Positions 1 to 12,839 of a DNA stretch of 64,000 bases are shown in pieces. The DNA is from Metopolophium dirhodum (Eukaryota; Arthropoda; Insecta; Hemiptera; Aphididae). Location of the stretch: the NCBI RefSeq assembly GCF_019925205.1, contig NC_083566.1:19096001-19160000 (forward strand), given 5' to 3'. The notes under the pieces were generated by a model. That model saw only the letters and a list, made by a program, of their open reading frames with translations. It had not been told where the DNA came from and ran no database searches. The position numbers and the translations under genes are program-made. Within the stretch, counting starts at the first letter, position 1, and the number at the start of each line of letters is the position of its first letter.

Positions 1-305
1 TAATTTGCTAATTTTCGTGATTTTTCCATATTTTGTCAAAATTTGAACTTTAAATGCTTATAAATAAAAACTGTGACTAAGGATTTTTAATTTTTTTTAT
101 CTGCCTTTGAATCTGCCCTCCCTCCTCCCACGCCAAATACTAACTAGATTCACTTTATTTCTAGAAAATATGATAAAGCAGAAAATCAAAGCATTTTTAC
201 TGCTCCAAAAGGCAAAATGTGATTGCAGATAGATAAAATAAATAAATACCCATCATTGTGAAATCAACACATTCATCTATCTATTCTAAATCTAAAAACA
301 ACAAG
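1..305 (+). repeat. Dispersed repeat family A, internally deleted right part
   Basis: This stretch matches the right half of the long copies at 20.8-22.2 kb and 55.1-56.4 kb, sharing TTTGTCAAAATTTGAACTTT, AAATGCTTATAAATAAAAA and ACTAGATTCACTTT. It jumps from the CTGCCTTTGAA block straight to the CCAACTAGATTCACTTT block, so it has an internal deletion relative to the long copies. It ends near the CATCATTGTGAAATCAAC segment that precedes their right end. The left side is cut by the window edge. No coding capacity was seen. Confidence 0.75.
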
Positions 306-2127
306 GTAATAAAATGTAACAGTTAATTTAAACATGTTTAGTATGAACCTTTTAAACGCATATGACAACAGACTCCAAGCTAATATTTGTCAACAAATTA
401 ACTTTATGACCTTTATCACTCTTAATCAATACAGACGACGTAATACACTAGTATTAGTTATGTGTCGAGCTCACAATTACAACTTCGCCTATGATAGTAG
501 GTTAGGTCATTTATTAATATTGTCAGATATTAAATGTATTTACGGAAAAAAATTACTCACAGACTTAAAGTTCACATTTTTCGTCTTAAAATTTATTCGC
601 TATACGATTACAATCTGCCCATAGCCGAGATAAAGATGATTATTTTCATTGTAACAGTTGTACGTGTACAATAGATAATATAACGAAAATCTAGTTTCAG
701 AGTTATTAACATTGTGACTATACCTACTAACCCGTGTGACAACTGTCTCCGATCTCCCCTAATATGTATATAGGTTATTAAAATATTTATTTTACATTAT
801 ACACATTTTTAGCTTATTATAGTATTATTATAAATCTGCTGATTAATTTATTATACCTAACTGTTATTGCTTTAACTTTAATATTAAAACAAACAGGTAG
901 ATACGATCTTTTGTTTCTGAATGGGACAAGGAAACAAATTTTTTTACGATATAATGTCATGTGTGTTTTATATATTATATATTTATACATTGTGGAGAGC
1001 TAAAAATGTTACAAAAGTTTTTTTTATTTATTGTATTATATCAGTTAAGAGTTGTCGTTTCATTCGTACATATAAATTGTATATAAATGTATACGCTTGG
1101 GTTAGTAACCTGTCATATACCTGAAAAGAAACGTAATATTAATCATTTGTATTTTGTATTATATATATTATATACATAGTATAGTATTATACTATAGGTA
1201 GTATGATTAGGAGATGAATACGAAGGTACCTATTTTTTTTCTCATAATAAGTAGACATAAAAAAAAAATACTAACTATATAATTTAATTAATTTTTGATG
1301 TTATTATAATATTTTTTTACATATTCTGAAATCGCTTATAATGTACACAATATAATATATTATAATATGTACCGATACATAATATACATTTATACCCACT
1401 GCGATACATTTTGAAACCACATTATTGAGAATTGAAATCCAATAGTATAATATTTCTTGTCCCCTAGATGTTGAAAACTTGATAAAATAATATAGGTACA
1501 TATTTTAATCTTATACAGTGTAATAAATGGGGCGTATTCTGTTATGGAGCTAAAAAACAAGTCAGCAATATTCATTGTTGCGTTTGGGCGTAAAATATTA
1601 TGAAAAAAAATAATAATCCAGTCAGACTCGCTATGAACAATTCTTTGAAACAAAAACTACAGTGGAGGCAAGTTAACTTTCGAAAATTAAAATATTTTAA
1701 AAATTAAATTCATACTCCATTAATTAACGACCAATTTTTTTTTTTTTTTAATTAAAATGTTTACCATCTGTGGATAGAACAATTATTGTTCTTTGTTTTA
1801 TTAAATCATTCATGGAATAGATGTTCAGAAATTTAATTTTTAATTAACTTTATATTATTATTATATTAGTTAAAAAAAAAATCATAGTTAATACTGAAAA
1901 AAGTCGTTTATTATGCTTTATATTTTATTCAAAATTAAATGCACGGATACATACAATATGGCGTAACAGTATTTGCAATGTTATTGGCAAAAATTAAATT
2001 AACCTACTAAATAATACTAATAGTGAATTAAATTGCTAATGACAATATTAATTTTATAGTATCAAATATCCTAGACTGACTAATGTGATATAATATTATA
2101 CTTATTTATATTGGCCAACAAGCTGTC
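306..2127. other. AT-rich non-coding stretch
   Basis: I see only short ORFs without recognisable motifs, AT microsatellite-like tracts and frequent TAGGTA words. The ORFs at 334-624 and 921-1124 have low-complexity, Ile/Tyr/Asn-rich translations typical of chance ORFs in AT-rich DNA. No RNA gene or transposon end was recognised. Confidence 0.5.
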
Positions 2128-2290
2128 TTCGCTCAGAATCGTTTTCCGAATACGATGATATTATGTCATTGAATACACATTTTACACACTATTATTATCC
2201 ATAACAGTGACCCATACAAAACCTACTGTATCTACTGCACAGCGTTAATTTTTACTTACCAACTTTCCCACCTTGTTTTAAAAAAAAAAT
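2128..2290 (-). repeat. Family A left terminus, degenerate minus-strand copy
   Basis: Read on the minus strand, this aligns with the left terminus of the copies at 20,777 and 55,094. Shared blocks are CGCTCAGAATCGTTTT, the ATGATATTAT...TCATTGAAT segment, ACAGTGACCC, ACCTACTGTA and a terminal CTTACCAACTTTCCCACC. The last block suggests the outer edge of the element. Confidence 0.65.
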
Positions 2291-2840
2291 CGCTTACTTC
2301 ATTTAAACTTAGGTTATTTGGTAAATACACTTAAAAAATACATTTTAGTAGGTATAAGTGCAAACATGATGTTTTTTAATTGAGTTGTACATATTTTATA
2401 GTTTATACAACCACATGTTATGACATGATTTTTGTTGAGAATTTATTAATACATAGTATGGTGATCTTGGTGTCCGAATATAACAAAATGCATAGGTATC
2501 AGACAATTTGCTTAGGTTTATTCAATTCAAGTTAAAAGGACGTAACACTAGCAGTTTTTAAGTGAGTTATGAGCATTTTTAATTTACGGTATATTATATA
2601 CGCATAACTTGCTAAAAAATTGAATTATCGTAAAAAACCTACATACAAACACAGATAATATTATTACCATCAAGTTTCATAATTGGACAATTCACTCTAA
2701 TTTTTAAACTTACGATGCTACACGTGTTCTGTTGAGCGTAAATTTGCCATGTTACGCACTTATAAGACGACAACAAATACCAGTGTTACGTCCTCTTAAC
2801 ACATGATTTTTCAATTTTTCGTCATTATGTCTATTATCTA

Positions 2841-2883
2841 ATATAATAATAATAATAATTATTATTATTATTATTATTATTAT
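2841..2883. repeat. (TAA)n/(ATT)n palindromic microsatellite
   Basis: An AAT/TAA run switches into an ATT/TTA run, so the tract is self-complementary and could form a hairpin. Seen directly. Confidence 0.9.
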
Positions 2884-3602
2884 GGCATTTTTTGAGTTTA
2901 TTTTTTATTTTAATAGTAAAATTATAATCGCACGGCGCTTTAAATAGGCAATTTAGCTACACTAGTGTTAATTTTTGAGGTGTGTTAAAAAATGATATTT
3001 TATTCAAATGTCATTAAATGTGTAAGATATAAATGAGTAAGACTCAAGACGAATATTAGAATATTATAGTACCTATATTGGTTATAGTCATATTATAACA
3101 ATAATATATTATATTAAATAACTGAAAGCATTTTTAGGTAAATGAGAATGAAACGATTTTTTATAAGTTCTTATAGTCTATTTTTTTTAATGACAAAACA
3201 ATAATTTAAATTTTAAAATGCATAACAAATTGGTAAACAACAAAAGTGTTTTACTAAAACGTATACAGTAACAAGTATCTGTTGATATTATTACCTAACT
3301 ATTAATTATAATTTATAATAATACGAAACATCGTAAAAGTACGTTGCAACTGAACCACGTCCGTGCATCGTCGGGGCTAGTCGTTAAGTAATAAACTGTC
3401 GAAAACCAAAATATATAATATTATATGGTTCCTGAATTATTGTCAACAGCTACGAGACAGCCAAACTCCAATCAAAATATCATCGCAATAACATAATATT
3501 ATGCAAGCTTGTACCTACATATCATTATAATACACACTATTATAATAATATTATATAGGTAGAATAATATTATTGTAACCGTCGTTTTTTGGTCCACTAC
3601 CC

Positions 3603-3623
3603 CTCTCTCTCTCTCTCTCTCTT
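3603..3623. repeat. (CT)n microsatellite
   Basis: About ten CT units occur in a row, just upstream of the CpG-richer block at 3.7 kb. Polypyrimidine/GA tracts are common near insect promoters, but no other promoter evidence was found. Confidence 0.9.
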
Positions 3624-3843
3624 TGTCGTCTGAGTACATATACATGCATTATATTCCACCGTCTTGGAATAGAATATTATTGTAACACCTTTGTCGACAA
3701 ATCGCTGCACTCGGCAGCATCCATTATATACGCCATTATTGTACACACACACATATATATATTTGCCCGTAACACGCTGCTGTCGTAGTCGTCTCCGCGG
3801 CCGTCACCATACGAGCTTTGTATATAATACACACAACAACACA

Positions 3844-4128
3844 ATGAAACATCGAGTCGTATCGCAAGTTAGACGCTGTATACCGTCTGTGTACTGTATT
3901 CGTTTTTTATTAACGTTATTATTGTTATTTTTTTATTTCACACATATTACACGTCCGATGGTTTTTACGGGTACGACGTGCGTCCATTACGCACGTGAGT
4001 CCACACACGCTCTTTTCGGTCCTCGCCGGTGTAAGTGCGTCTGCCGCCGAATACCGATCGTCGAACAACGCGACGTGTTCGTCCGCCGATCTATATACCA
4101 CGACCGTGTTTCGACGGCAACGACATAA
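3844..4128 (+). CDS. Possible small secreted protein or first coding exon (94 aa)
   Basis: The ATG at 3844 lies in a good insect start context (AACACAATG) inside a CpG-richer block. The 94-residue reading has a basic N-terminus, a hydrophobic segment at about residues 21-32 (FLLTLLLLFFYF) that could be a signal peptide or membrane anchor, and a Cys cluster CKCVC at about residues 63-67. The frame is open upstream to 3691. A consensus splice donor GTAAGT at 4031 falls inside the ORF, so this may instead be a first exon ending near 4030. An overlapping 128-aa frame (4035-4421) has no recognisable motif. I recognise no family. Long ORFs arise by chance in GC-richer DNA, so this is tentative. Confidence 0.25.
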   Translation: MKHRVVSQVRRCIPSVYCIRFLLTLLLLFFYFTHITRPMVFTGTTCVHYARESTHALFGPRRCKCVCRRIPIVEQRDVFVRRSIYHDRVSTATT

Positions 4129-4421
4129 AATCAGCGTGCATATTCCGCACGAGCGATTTTCAATACGTACTTGAGCAACATAAAAAAAAAGCTCATTCTG
4201 TTCGAAAAAAATCTGTACTGATACGACGTCGTAACAATAATATTATTACAGGCGGAAATCGGTTTTTTTTTGGTCAGAGCGAATGTTTTACGAAGTTACG
4301 TCAGTGCATATTATATTATGGTCGCAGCTCAGTGTATAATATTATTATAGTTGTGTATTTCTTTCGAACAGCTATATGTCATCGTTTAACTCTGCAAGGG
4401 AGAACTTTGCGGATCCGATGA

Positions 4422-5112
4422 CTAGAATTATTTCTTATATTTTAATAGGTATTATAAAATATATTATAATACTTATAATTTAGGTACCCTAGTAGTATTT
4501 TTTTCCACCGTATTGAAATTTTGAATCACATCGAAAGAAATTCCATTCGAGTTCAGAGTTTATGTTGCCGCTCGACGATAGTTGAGCACACCTAATCAGA
4601 AACGTTTTTTTTTCGTACGAGATGGTTTTCGTTAATTCTCATACCCGATCTTTTGATAGCTATAATTTTTTTTTAATAATTTTTTTTCTGTTTATACAAT
4701 AATAATTGTTGGTGTCACTGCAATACTGCTACGATTTATTTTATAGAAAAATAAATCAATAGAAACACTATGGACTTGTGTTGGGTAGACAGCTGAGTTT
4801 TACAAGTACGGAATGTTTTTTGCGACACGATTTTCGCGAATTCACACATCCTCGAATCAATATTTTACGAACATGTAGACACGAAAAATGGAGGTATTCG
4901 ATTTAATTTTTTTTTAAACTGTACCAAGAATGAGTAACATTTCAGTTACATTTTGTCGTACGTTGTTGGGAAGTAAAACTATTATATTGTGTCAGCTTTT
5001 AGTATAATACCTGCAGTATGTTATTATGTCTCTTTTTTGTGTACTCGCGGAAACATAATAATATTATATTATTATAATATAAAGAAGATTTTCAGACATA
5101 CCTATACTGCTT
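4422..5112. other. Non-coding stretch
   Basis: AT-rich sequence between the CpG-richer block and the family A copy. Nothing recognised on either strand. Confidence 0.45.
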
Positions 5113-5935
5113 CATTTTTAGATTCTGAGCGGAGCGAGGAATGTAATGGTTTTACAATGATGTTTATTTCTTTTTCTTTTTTATTCTGTAAACACTTTTT
5201 CTCCCTCTAAACTTGCTCAAAAGTATCAATTATAGCATCTTTTCTGAAAGGTAATGTTCTTGAGCTGGTACTTTAAAGAGGTTATTTTTCGATTTTCGAA
5301 AAGCTACTCGAAATAAAAGCGTTTAAAGGAGAAAAATCGTACGATTTCACTATTTTATAATAATAAATAATTACGGACGACGTTTTCTACCAGAAATATT
5401 GCTTCAAATGAAAAATTACACGAGATATTTTTTGTTGTATTTTGAATTTTGTTCCTTACGGTTTAAAGTTCTGAAAAATTTAGCCATTTTAGAGCTATTT
5501 ATAGACATTTAAATTTTGGGAGTTTTTTTATTGTACTTCGGTTAAAAACATTTGTAAAAACTCTTGAAATTTGGGTTGTTTACTTATATGATTCATACCT
5601 AGACATGGTAAAATTTTCAAAACATTTGAACGACTTATGAGCTTTTTCTTTTCTTTTCTTTTTTTTTTCATTTTTATGATATTTCCTAATTATAAATTAT
5701 AATTATATGAATTACCTATTTATATAAATCGTTCTTAAGCTGTTCTTAAAACGCTTTGTTTATCACCATAGAAACGAATAAAATTAAATAAAAAAGATTT
5801 CCTCGTCCGCTCAGAATCATTTTTTATCGAATGCAATCATTGCATTCAAATCGAATACAGTAAAATTACACTATCCTGTCTGAGGCCCGAAGAGACGATG
5901 GACCATCCACCACCGAAATGCGCTGATCCTACTTT
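5113..5935 (-). repeat. Family A, near end-to-end minus-strand copy
   Basis: The plus-strand left edge GATTCTGAGCGGAGCGAGGA, followed by TTTTACAATGATGT, is the reverse complement of the right terminus seen near 22,160-22,200. At the other edge, CCGCTCAGAATCATTTTTTA and the following ATGCAATCATTGCATTCAAA correspond to the reverse complement of the left terminus. The inside includes AGAGCTATTTATAGACATTT and diverged versions of the family A core. Thus both ends of the family carry a GATTCTGAGCG-like word in inverted orientation. Confidence 0.65.
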
Positions 5936-8900
5936 TTCTTTATACTATATGCTCGTGCTATGTTTAATTATCATGTTAAAATTAATTTTAATAGCAAATT
6001 ATTTGAATAACAGTATTTTATGACCTTTTGTTAACACTATTACATAACACGAATGTAAATTAATTATTACATTCGTGTTAAATTAATTAATACAATGTAC
6101 GAGGAATCGGACGAGATGTGAATTGAAACTCGTAATGTTATAAAAACTCTGATATTGTATTTACATTTACGAGACAGTTCGATTGCCATCGAGCAATAAT
6201 TTACACGCTAATGTACATAAAACAATCATAAATCTAGACTCGTAATTAATCCATAAAAAAGGTCGATCATTAAACAGTGGATGCCATATACTTAGTAAAC
6301 AATAAATTATTCAAAAATTCATTAAGAACTGTATTAAAAAAATTGTGTTTTTAATCAAATTCGTTATAAACTATAAGTGATGACGATTTCGATGCAAAAT
6401 CGTCCTCTTAAGTCTGTGACTTGAGACTAACGAGCTGATTTAATTTTTTATGACCCGGTGAATTCTTGACGTTGCGAAAATTGCAGTTATTATTCACGGA
6501 GCATAATGTAATATTATAGTTCTTATAATAAACGATATCAATCGAATTTCAAGCGGCTAATTTAGTACACTATAGATAATATAAATGTAATTTCTGATTA
6601 AAGGTCATTATTGACGGGTGGTGTTTATAATATTTTAATCCGGGCAGTTGTTATATTATAGTTGTTTGGTTCAATGTAGGTGGTCAATAGTCTAATTTTC
6701 GCTTCTTTGCAATCATTACGTGACCTTAAGAGAGGTGATATAGGTTTTAATTTACAGCCATTGTATTCGAAAAATAATAATAATAATAATATAATATAAT
6801 ACAAATAATTTTAGAAAAAATGTATTTCTATATACTGTTGAATATGTTCGAAAAATGTTTCAATTTCATTTTCTTTTGAGTATCATAGCTTAAACTATAG
6901 TTGATTAACTATAAAACATAATGATATTTCAATGAGAAATTATTATTATGATTAAAATTAATTTGATATTTGTATCAGTATATTATCTGAACAATATAAT
7001 ATTATCTACGCGTACTTAACCATTTTTGTTAATAACTAACATTATAGTTGAACATAATAATGATTTGAATTTTCTCTAGTGCACTAGATCTCGTAGTCGT
7101 TAAATGCAAAATTTTTTGTTGGTACAAAAATCTGAATCGTTTATTTATCGAACACTGCTTTGGCATATTCTGAACATAGTTGCCATGCACTCACCTTGGA
7201 GCGATTTTAAACAACGGTTTATCGGAAGGAGCCTTTGATCATCCAGTCAAGAATGTATGAACAATTGTTTTTATTTTAAAAAAAGAGTATCTGTTTTATT
7301 TTTACTCGTTTGATGTACGATAATATACACGAGCAAAAACGCATTCGTGAGTGGTTAGAGGCCATTTGGCTTCCAGTTATTGATCTATACATATTTTTTC
7401 CAATTATACATACCAATTTTTACGAATCAATTTTTTTTTCATGGTGGCACTTCTGTCATTGGACATGGACTAGAGTAAATATTATACTGTCTTCAGTTAT
7501 AAAAACAGATTCATAACACAGCAGACCTGGTAAGTTATAAATGTTTTATCTGAACAAAAACTCATATTTTATTTTCTATGACATGTTTTTTATTATTGTT
7601 TGGGTCAGCGAATATAATTAAATACGCAAATATAAACCTATAATTTTATAATTTATATTAAATAATTTATAAACACGCGTTAATCATATATTATGCTTTT
7701 AAAATGAAATCATTAATATAGTTTGTCAATTATCATAGATAATTAGGTAATAACCATGGTTATATTATCATGGTCACTTTTATTATACAATCTTTAATTC
7801 AACTTTTTTAGTAATAGGTACCTATACTTTGTTGTATCTATTCAACGGTAATAGTTTTTATTTTTAGTTTTTTCACCATGTTTTCATAAAAATAGTGTTA
7901 CTGAAAACGTAATATAGCAACCACAAGTCCTTTAACTTTTAAGTAGATCAAATATTTTCTAGTGAATATTATTTATATTTTTTACCTATACTTAGTGACG
8001 CGATGACTCATACAATATCATATTTTCACGATAATAACAATCAGATGAACAAACTATGTCATTTTTCCACCGATTTAAACAATTTGAAGAGAACTCACTA
8101 TAGCCATGTTGTAATTTGAAATATATATAAGAGCAAAATGAGTTCAATGTATACAAAAATTAACTAATCAAACGGAGGTAGGTACTTATCTATTTTAATA
8201 AAAAAAGTAAAATTAAGTCTTTAATCGAATTTGTTGGATAAATAATTATTATGTTTTGTGTAAAAAAAAATTTTGTAATCATAATCAAAGTATTAAAGCA
8301 ATACTCATTCAAATTTAAAAACTCATTTATTTTCAATCTGATAGCACGATACGTCGATACACACATAACTAATTTTCAACACATTTTACAATTAATATGG
8401 ATGACGTTACTATACTGTTATAATGAAGAACTATCGACAAACAATATAACGCTCCATCCATAAATTGTACTTCGCTTTGTTCTGTATCCAAACATAACTT
8501 TGTGTGTATGCATAGGTGCATATAGTTGATTTAATTTAAAATTTTGTCATACCTAAGACTACTTCTTATTGAACCTATGAAGCGAAATATCATCCTGACA
8601 ATTTGAATCGATCGTCAAAACGCTCTTTTACATTTCACTTCGCGTTTTAATACAGCGTAAATGCTGTTTAATAAAAGTAATTATACTATTTGGTTTCACG
8701 ACAGACCAATTAAACTCAAACCGCTGAGGCGACTACTGCTATTTGTTTTAAACTACAATCACAACGCCCAAAATTACTCATTAGAGATTGTTCCTGTGCG
8801 ATTGCACTTATTACAGTTAGCTTGAATCCAGTAACATAAACAGTAATGAAAATATATTATTGAAATTGTTCTAAAATAAGTAATTTGGTTTGAGACAGAC

Positions 8901-10454
8901 GAGTGTAATCATTAAACTTAAACACAAAAAGTCGATTTTCGTACGAGAATTAAATTGATATTTACGTGGGAAAATATAATTAAAAATGTATTATACTATT
9001 GTCCTCATTACTTTTGTAAATTTATTATATTTGTCTTTAACTGAATTAATTGATACAATTATTGTTATACTTTTGGTTTTTTACCTTTCGAGATGAATAT
9101 ACCTATTTTAGGTGTATAAAAGGTTTTAATTACAATTATTAAGTATACATCGATAACATACCGAATGTATAATATTATACACTGCATATTTTATTATGAA
9201 AGTAGATTTATAATATAGTACTATTCTACTACAATATCATGTTTTATCCTAAAGTAATATTATACAACCGTGTTGGATGAAATTAAAATCTAAAAGAAAA
9301 GTAGTACATCTGAAAGTCTGGTGTAAGACAGAATTCCCCGGAAATGTGTACCCAAGTACGGTAATAATAATCATACCTACTGACTTGTAATCTGTTGCTT
9401 TGTTGAGAAAATGGAAATAATTATTTTTCTTGTAATAACTTAATGTTATTTATTTGACTGCAAGAAAAACCATAGAAAATTAAACGTACAAAACGAATAT
9501 TAAATTTGGTAAGTTACTACGCGTTATTTTATCTGTATTGTTGATAAGACCGTGTACCCAAATTGGGTATTGAATACCATAGAGATGCAAATGTTATTGC
9601 ATGCAGTAAATCAGAGTTTCGTTATGATTTGTAGATAACTTTACTTGTAGTAAATACGGCACAGTTTGTAGTTTGTGCTTAATATAATATTTGTAAATAT
9701 CGTTTACTAAACCCTTCAACGGTTACTTCAGGACAAATAGTAATCAACATAATAATGTAAAGAGAGTAAAAAATAGACCACAAATTATATTATTAATTTA
9801 TATTATTGGACATTGGTTAAAATAATAATACTAAATATGGACACAATAATAAATCTATAGTCTTATGTTTGTAGTTGTAGCTGGTAAATGATAAGCTGCA
9901 AAAGTGAAATGAAATATTTGATGTTGATATATTTATAATACTATAATATTATTACCGACAATTTTTAATCGTTTTATTTTCTAGATAATATATGAAACAT
10001 AAAATTAAATGGAATAAAAATAAATATTAAAAACCAAGAGGTCAAACAATATGGATATTTTAAGGAAGGAAGTGATTCTTGCAATATGTGAATCGTAGAA
10101 AAATAGGAAATTGACATTTTAAAATTTAAACTGACCATTAAAATAACGAATCGAGCTTACAAAAAATATAAATATAGAACAATTAATATATGTAAGTAAA
10201 ATGCGTGTCTACCTACTATCTCTTCGTTGTATAATAATAGTTTGAAAATAAATAATGTCCTTCTAGAAAGACGGTCGTTTGTTGAAGTATGACCTGCGAA
10301 GATATATCGAATATACTGCAGTAGGTAGGTACTCAAGCAAAGTGATTATTTTCCCCTAAAAATAATAGATAATATAATGTGCATGTTTGAAAATAATGTT
10401 TTTTAAACAATAGGTGGTAACTATATAATATTATATTGTATAAAATATGTATAG
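5936..10454. other. AT-rich non-coding stretch
   Basis: About 4.5 kb without a supported gene. It includes a perfect hairpin at 6045-6080, an AAT microsatellite near 6773-6795 and many AT-only tracts. The 68-aa ORF at 7310-7516 contains a peptide RIREWLEAIW, and a GTAAGT donor-like site follows at about 7531, but no family was recognised. Confidence 0.45.
6045..6080. repeat. Perfect hairpin, 14-bp arms
   Basis: The arms TAACACGAATGTAA (6045-6058) and TTACATTCGTGTTA (6067-6080) are exact reverse complements separated by 8 nt. A small foldback relic or recombination structure is possible. No adjacent transposon ends were recognised. Confidence 0.8.
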
Positions 10455-10725
10455 GGGGACGGAGTGGCCGAGCGGACTAAGGCGTCGGTTGTGACGCGCA
10501 CCGACGCCGGTTCAAATCCTCGGCCGCGGGTGGCATTTTTCTTCACGGTGTCCGGAGAGAAGTGACGCTATCCCCCACCCGGACATGGCAGATACCTATG
10601 GGTGCCCACTAAAAAATCTGCAAACTGTGTAAACGTGTTTAAACCTACAGTACCCTCCCACACAGTTAAAAAAACCACCCAATGGCCTAAGTTGCCGCGG
10701 GGTAATAAATAAAAAAAAAAAAAAA
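10455..10725 (+). mobile_element. tRNA-derived SINE (tRNA-Ser-like head)
   Basis: The head has RNA polymerase III promoter elements: box A TGGCCGAGCGG at 10465-10475 and box B GGTTCAAATCC at 10509-10519. The surrounding sequence resembles a class II (Ser-type) tRNA. A roughly 190-bp unrelated body follows (CACGGTGTCCGGAGAGAAGT, CACCCGGACATGGCAGATAC), then an A-rich tail at 10710-10725. Flanks share TTGTATAA upstream at 10436 and downstream at about 10727, followed by similar TGTATA words, consistent with an imperfect target duplication. The tRNA part is not expected to fold as a functional tRNA into this body. The GC content contrasts strongly with the surroundings. Confidence 0.85.
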
Positions 10726-10743
10726 TTTGTATAACTGTATAAG

Positions 10744-11976
10744 TAATTCTATTTTTCCCAAGAATTGATATGAACATTGTATAGATAATAATAGATATAT
10801 TATATTAAATATATATATCGTATAATTTGATGATGAATACAAACCGGAACTTAAAAAATATAAACATAAATGACAGATAGAATTTTAATTGAAATATAAA
10901 TTAGATAGTAAGAAATAAGAATCATTCAATTTTATCTTTAGCAAAATCATTTTGTTTGGAATTCGTAAGATATTTGTTTGAGAGAAAATAGCAATACATT
11001 TTTCCAGATACGCTATTATTATAAAAATAAACCAATCTTAACTGCCATCTTAATACTATGTCGAAGAACACCAAAATTCCGTCAAAAATGATACCATGAT
11101 ACAATTATTGATAGTGACAGTATTATTTTAGACTCAAAATGTATAAAGAGCTTTATTAACTTATAAATCATAAATGTCAAACTAAAAATACAAAAATATT
11201 ATAGGTGATGTCGAAAGAAATTGGATTATTGGTTTTTTCTTTTAATACTTCCAAACGATATTACTATCTAAGGTAGCGTTGACCACAAAAAATAAAATAA
11301 ATACTTACTCATAACTAAATAAATATGGATTTGTGGCATATTACTTTTTACCAATAATATCTTTTTAAAAATCAAAATCACTGGGATTAAATTATTTAGA
11401 TAAATACGCCCCTCTAAAATCTAAATAATTTCATAAAAATAATGATACTAGATGTTTTTTACTAATTTATTAATAATAAATTGTAGTTGTGTTATGTTAA
11501 TCATAAACATCCTAACAATGATAATATAATATTGTATTACATTAATTTACTAAGGGGTCTGCACGTGACCTGTTTTTTTGCTCAAAAACATGCCTTACAG
11601 GAAAAACTCTCATGCCTCGTAGAATGATTCGATTTCGATAATTTTCTTTTGAAAGAGACACTTCTTACAGGGTGCATTAGACTTAGATTTTAAAAATTAT
11701 ATTTCTAAACCATATAATGCGATTTTGAATATGACCAATTTTCTCAAGATTTTGTTATTTTTACTATATAATATGTTTTAAACAACGAAATTAAAAATCG
11801 AAGTCCAATGCGCCCTGTAGAAAATTATCCCATTTCCAACGAATAAAAAATTAATCAAATCAGACCTCTATACGATGCGTGAGAGTTTTTCCCGTAAAGC
11901 GTGTTTTGAGCAAAAAATTACGCATTTTATTTTTGGTCGGCGGTACCGTTGTGCGCACATCCAGTGTGACGTAGAT
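10744..11976. other. AT-rich non-coding stretch
   Basis: No gene was recognised. Around 11,610-11,910 two inverted stretches (AAAACTCTCATGCCTCG near 11,605 and GATGCGTGAGAGTTTTTCCC near 11,873) hint at an older small foldback element. It was not resolved. Confidence 0.4.
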
Positions 11977-11985
11977 AGCCCGGTA
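11977..11985. repeat. Target site duplication of MULE (left)
   Basis: AGCCCGGTA lies directly before the left inverted terminus and is repeated exactly at 16109-16117 after the right terminus. Nine-bp duplications are typical of Mutator-like elements. Confidence 0.9.
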
Positions 11986-12839
11986 GCGTATTTACGGATA
12001 CTACTCGAGACTGGCCAATAGATCCCGAATTCAGTTAGGGTTCGTAAAACAAATTTATTTTACGGATACTACTTGAGTCTGGCTACTATGTAATATACCG
12101 CTATACTCAAATAAAGGCACATGTAATTTACCGCTATACTATGAATTTATCTAAATTTATTCTAATTTTGTTGATAGGTTAAAAATAGGTATGTAAAAAC
12201 AATATTATTAACAGTGTATTTGCGACTATATCTATAAAAAAAATTAACTTATAATCTAATATGTAGAATGTAGATATATTACAATAATTTTAATAACGTT
12301 CATATACTAGTATTATTTAAATGTCTGTATTTTTTGTCTACGATATCTACATCCTTTCCTAGATAAGCAAATAAATAAAAACTATTATAATATTCTTAAT
12401 TAAAATCCTAAAATTCAATTCCTATGATTTTACCTACTGTATCTACGATATCTACATCCTTTCATATGTTTTTATGTTTATAATATATCCACGTATAATT
12501 TAATATTTAAATATTAATTACTACTATTATAATATTCTTCGTTAGACATTAACAGATTAAAAATATGGTATCAATTGCCACGTATAATTTAATATTTATA
12601 TATTAATAGCTAAAGGTGGGAGAGTATCCTAAATATAAACCTTAATGTCGGGTTGTATATCGAGGATTGCATTAATTTTCCTATTACAAAAGTTATTAAT
12701 AGTTATTGCTTTCGCAGTTACACTTATGAGTTATGACTTATCACACTTAAATATTATTAGTTGGTAACTTACTACGTAGGTACGCACATTATGATATTTT
12801 GGAAATATAATTTTATTTACATTTATATCATCTACAAAT

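Larger units (their letters stand above)
2291..3690. other. AT-rich non-coding stretch with microsatellites
   Basis: This holds a palindromic TAA/ATT array at 2841-2883 and a CT array at 3603-3623. No protein motif, RNA gene or transposon end was recognised. Confidence 0.5.

Noticed and set aside
334..1124. ORFs of 96 and 67 aa near the left edge
   Set aside because: Low-complexity Ile/Tyr/Phe-rich translations with no motif, no start context and no splice logic.
1304..1653. Overlapping minus-strand ORFs of 65 and 87 aa
   Set aside because: Two frames open over the same AT-rich DNA; typical chance ORFs.
10455..10530. Functional tRNA gene
   Set aside because: The tRNA-like head continues into a SINE body with an A tail, and the acceptor region does not close as in a true tRNA.
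10568..10777. 69-aa minus-strand ORF
   Set aside because: It is an antisense reading through the SINE body and poly(A) tail.
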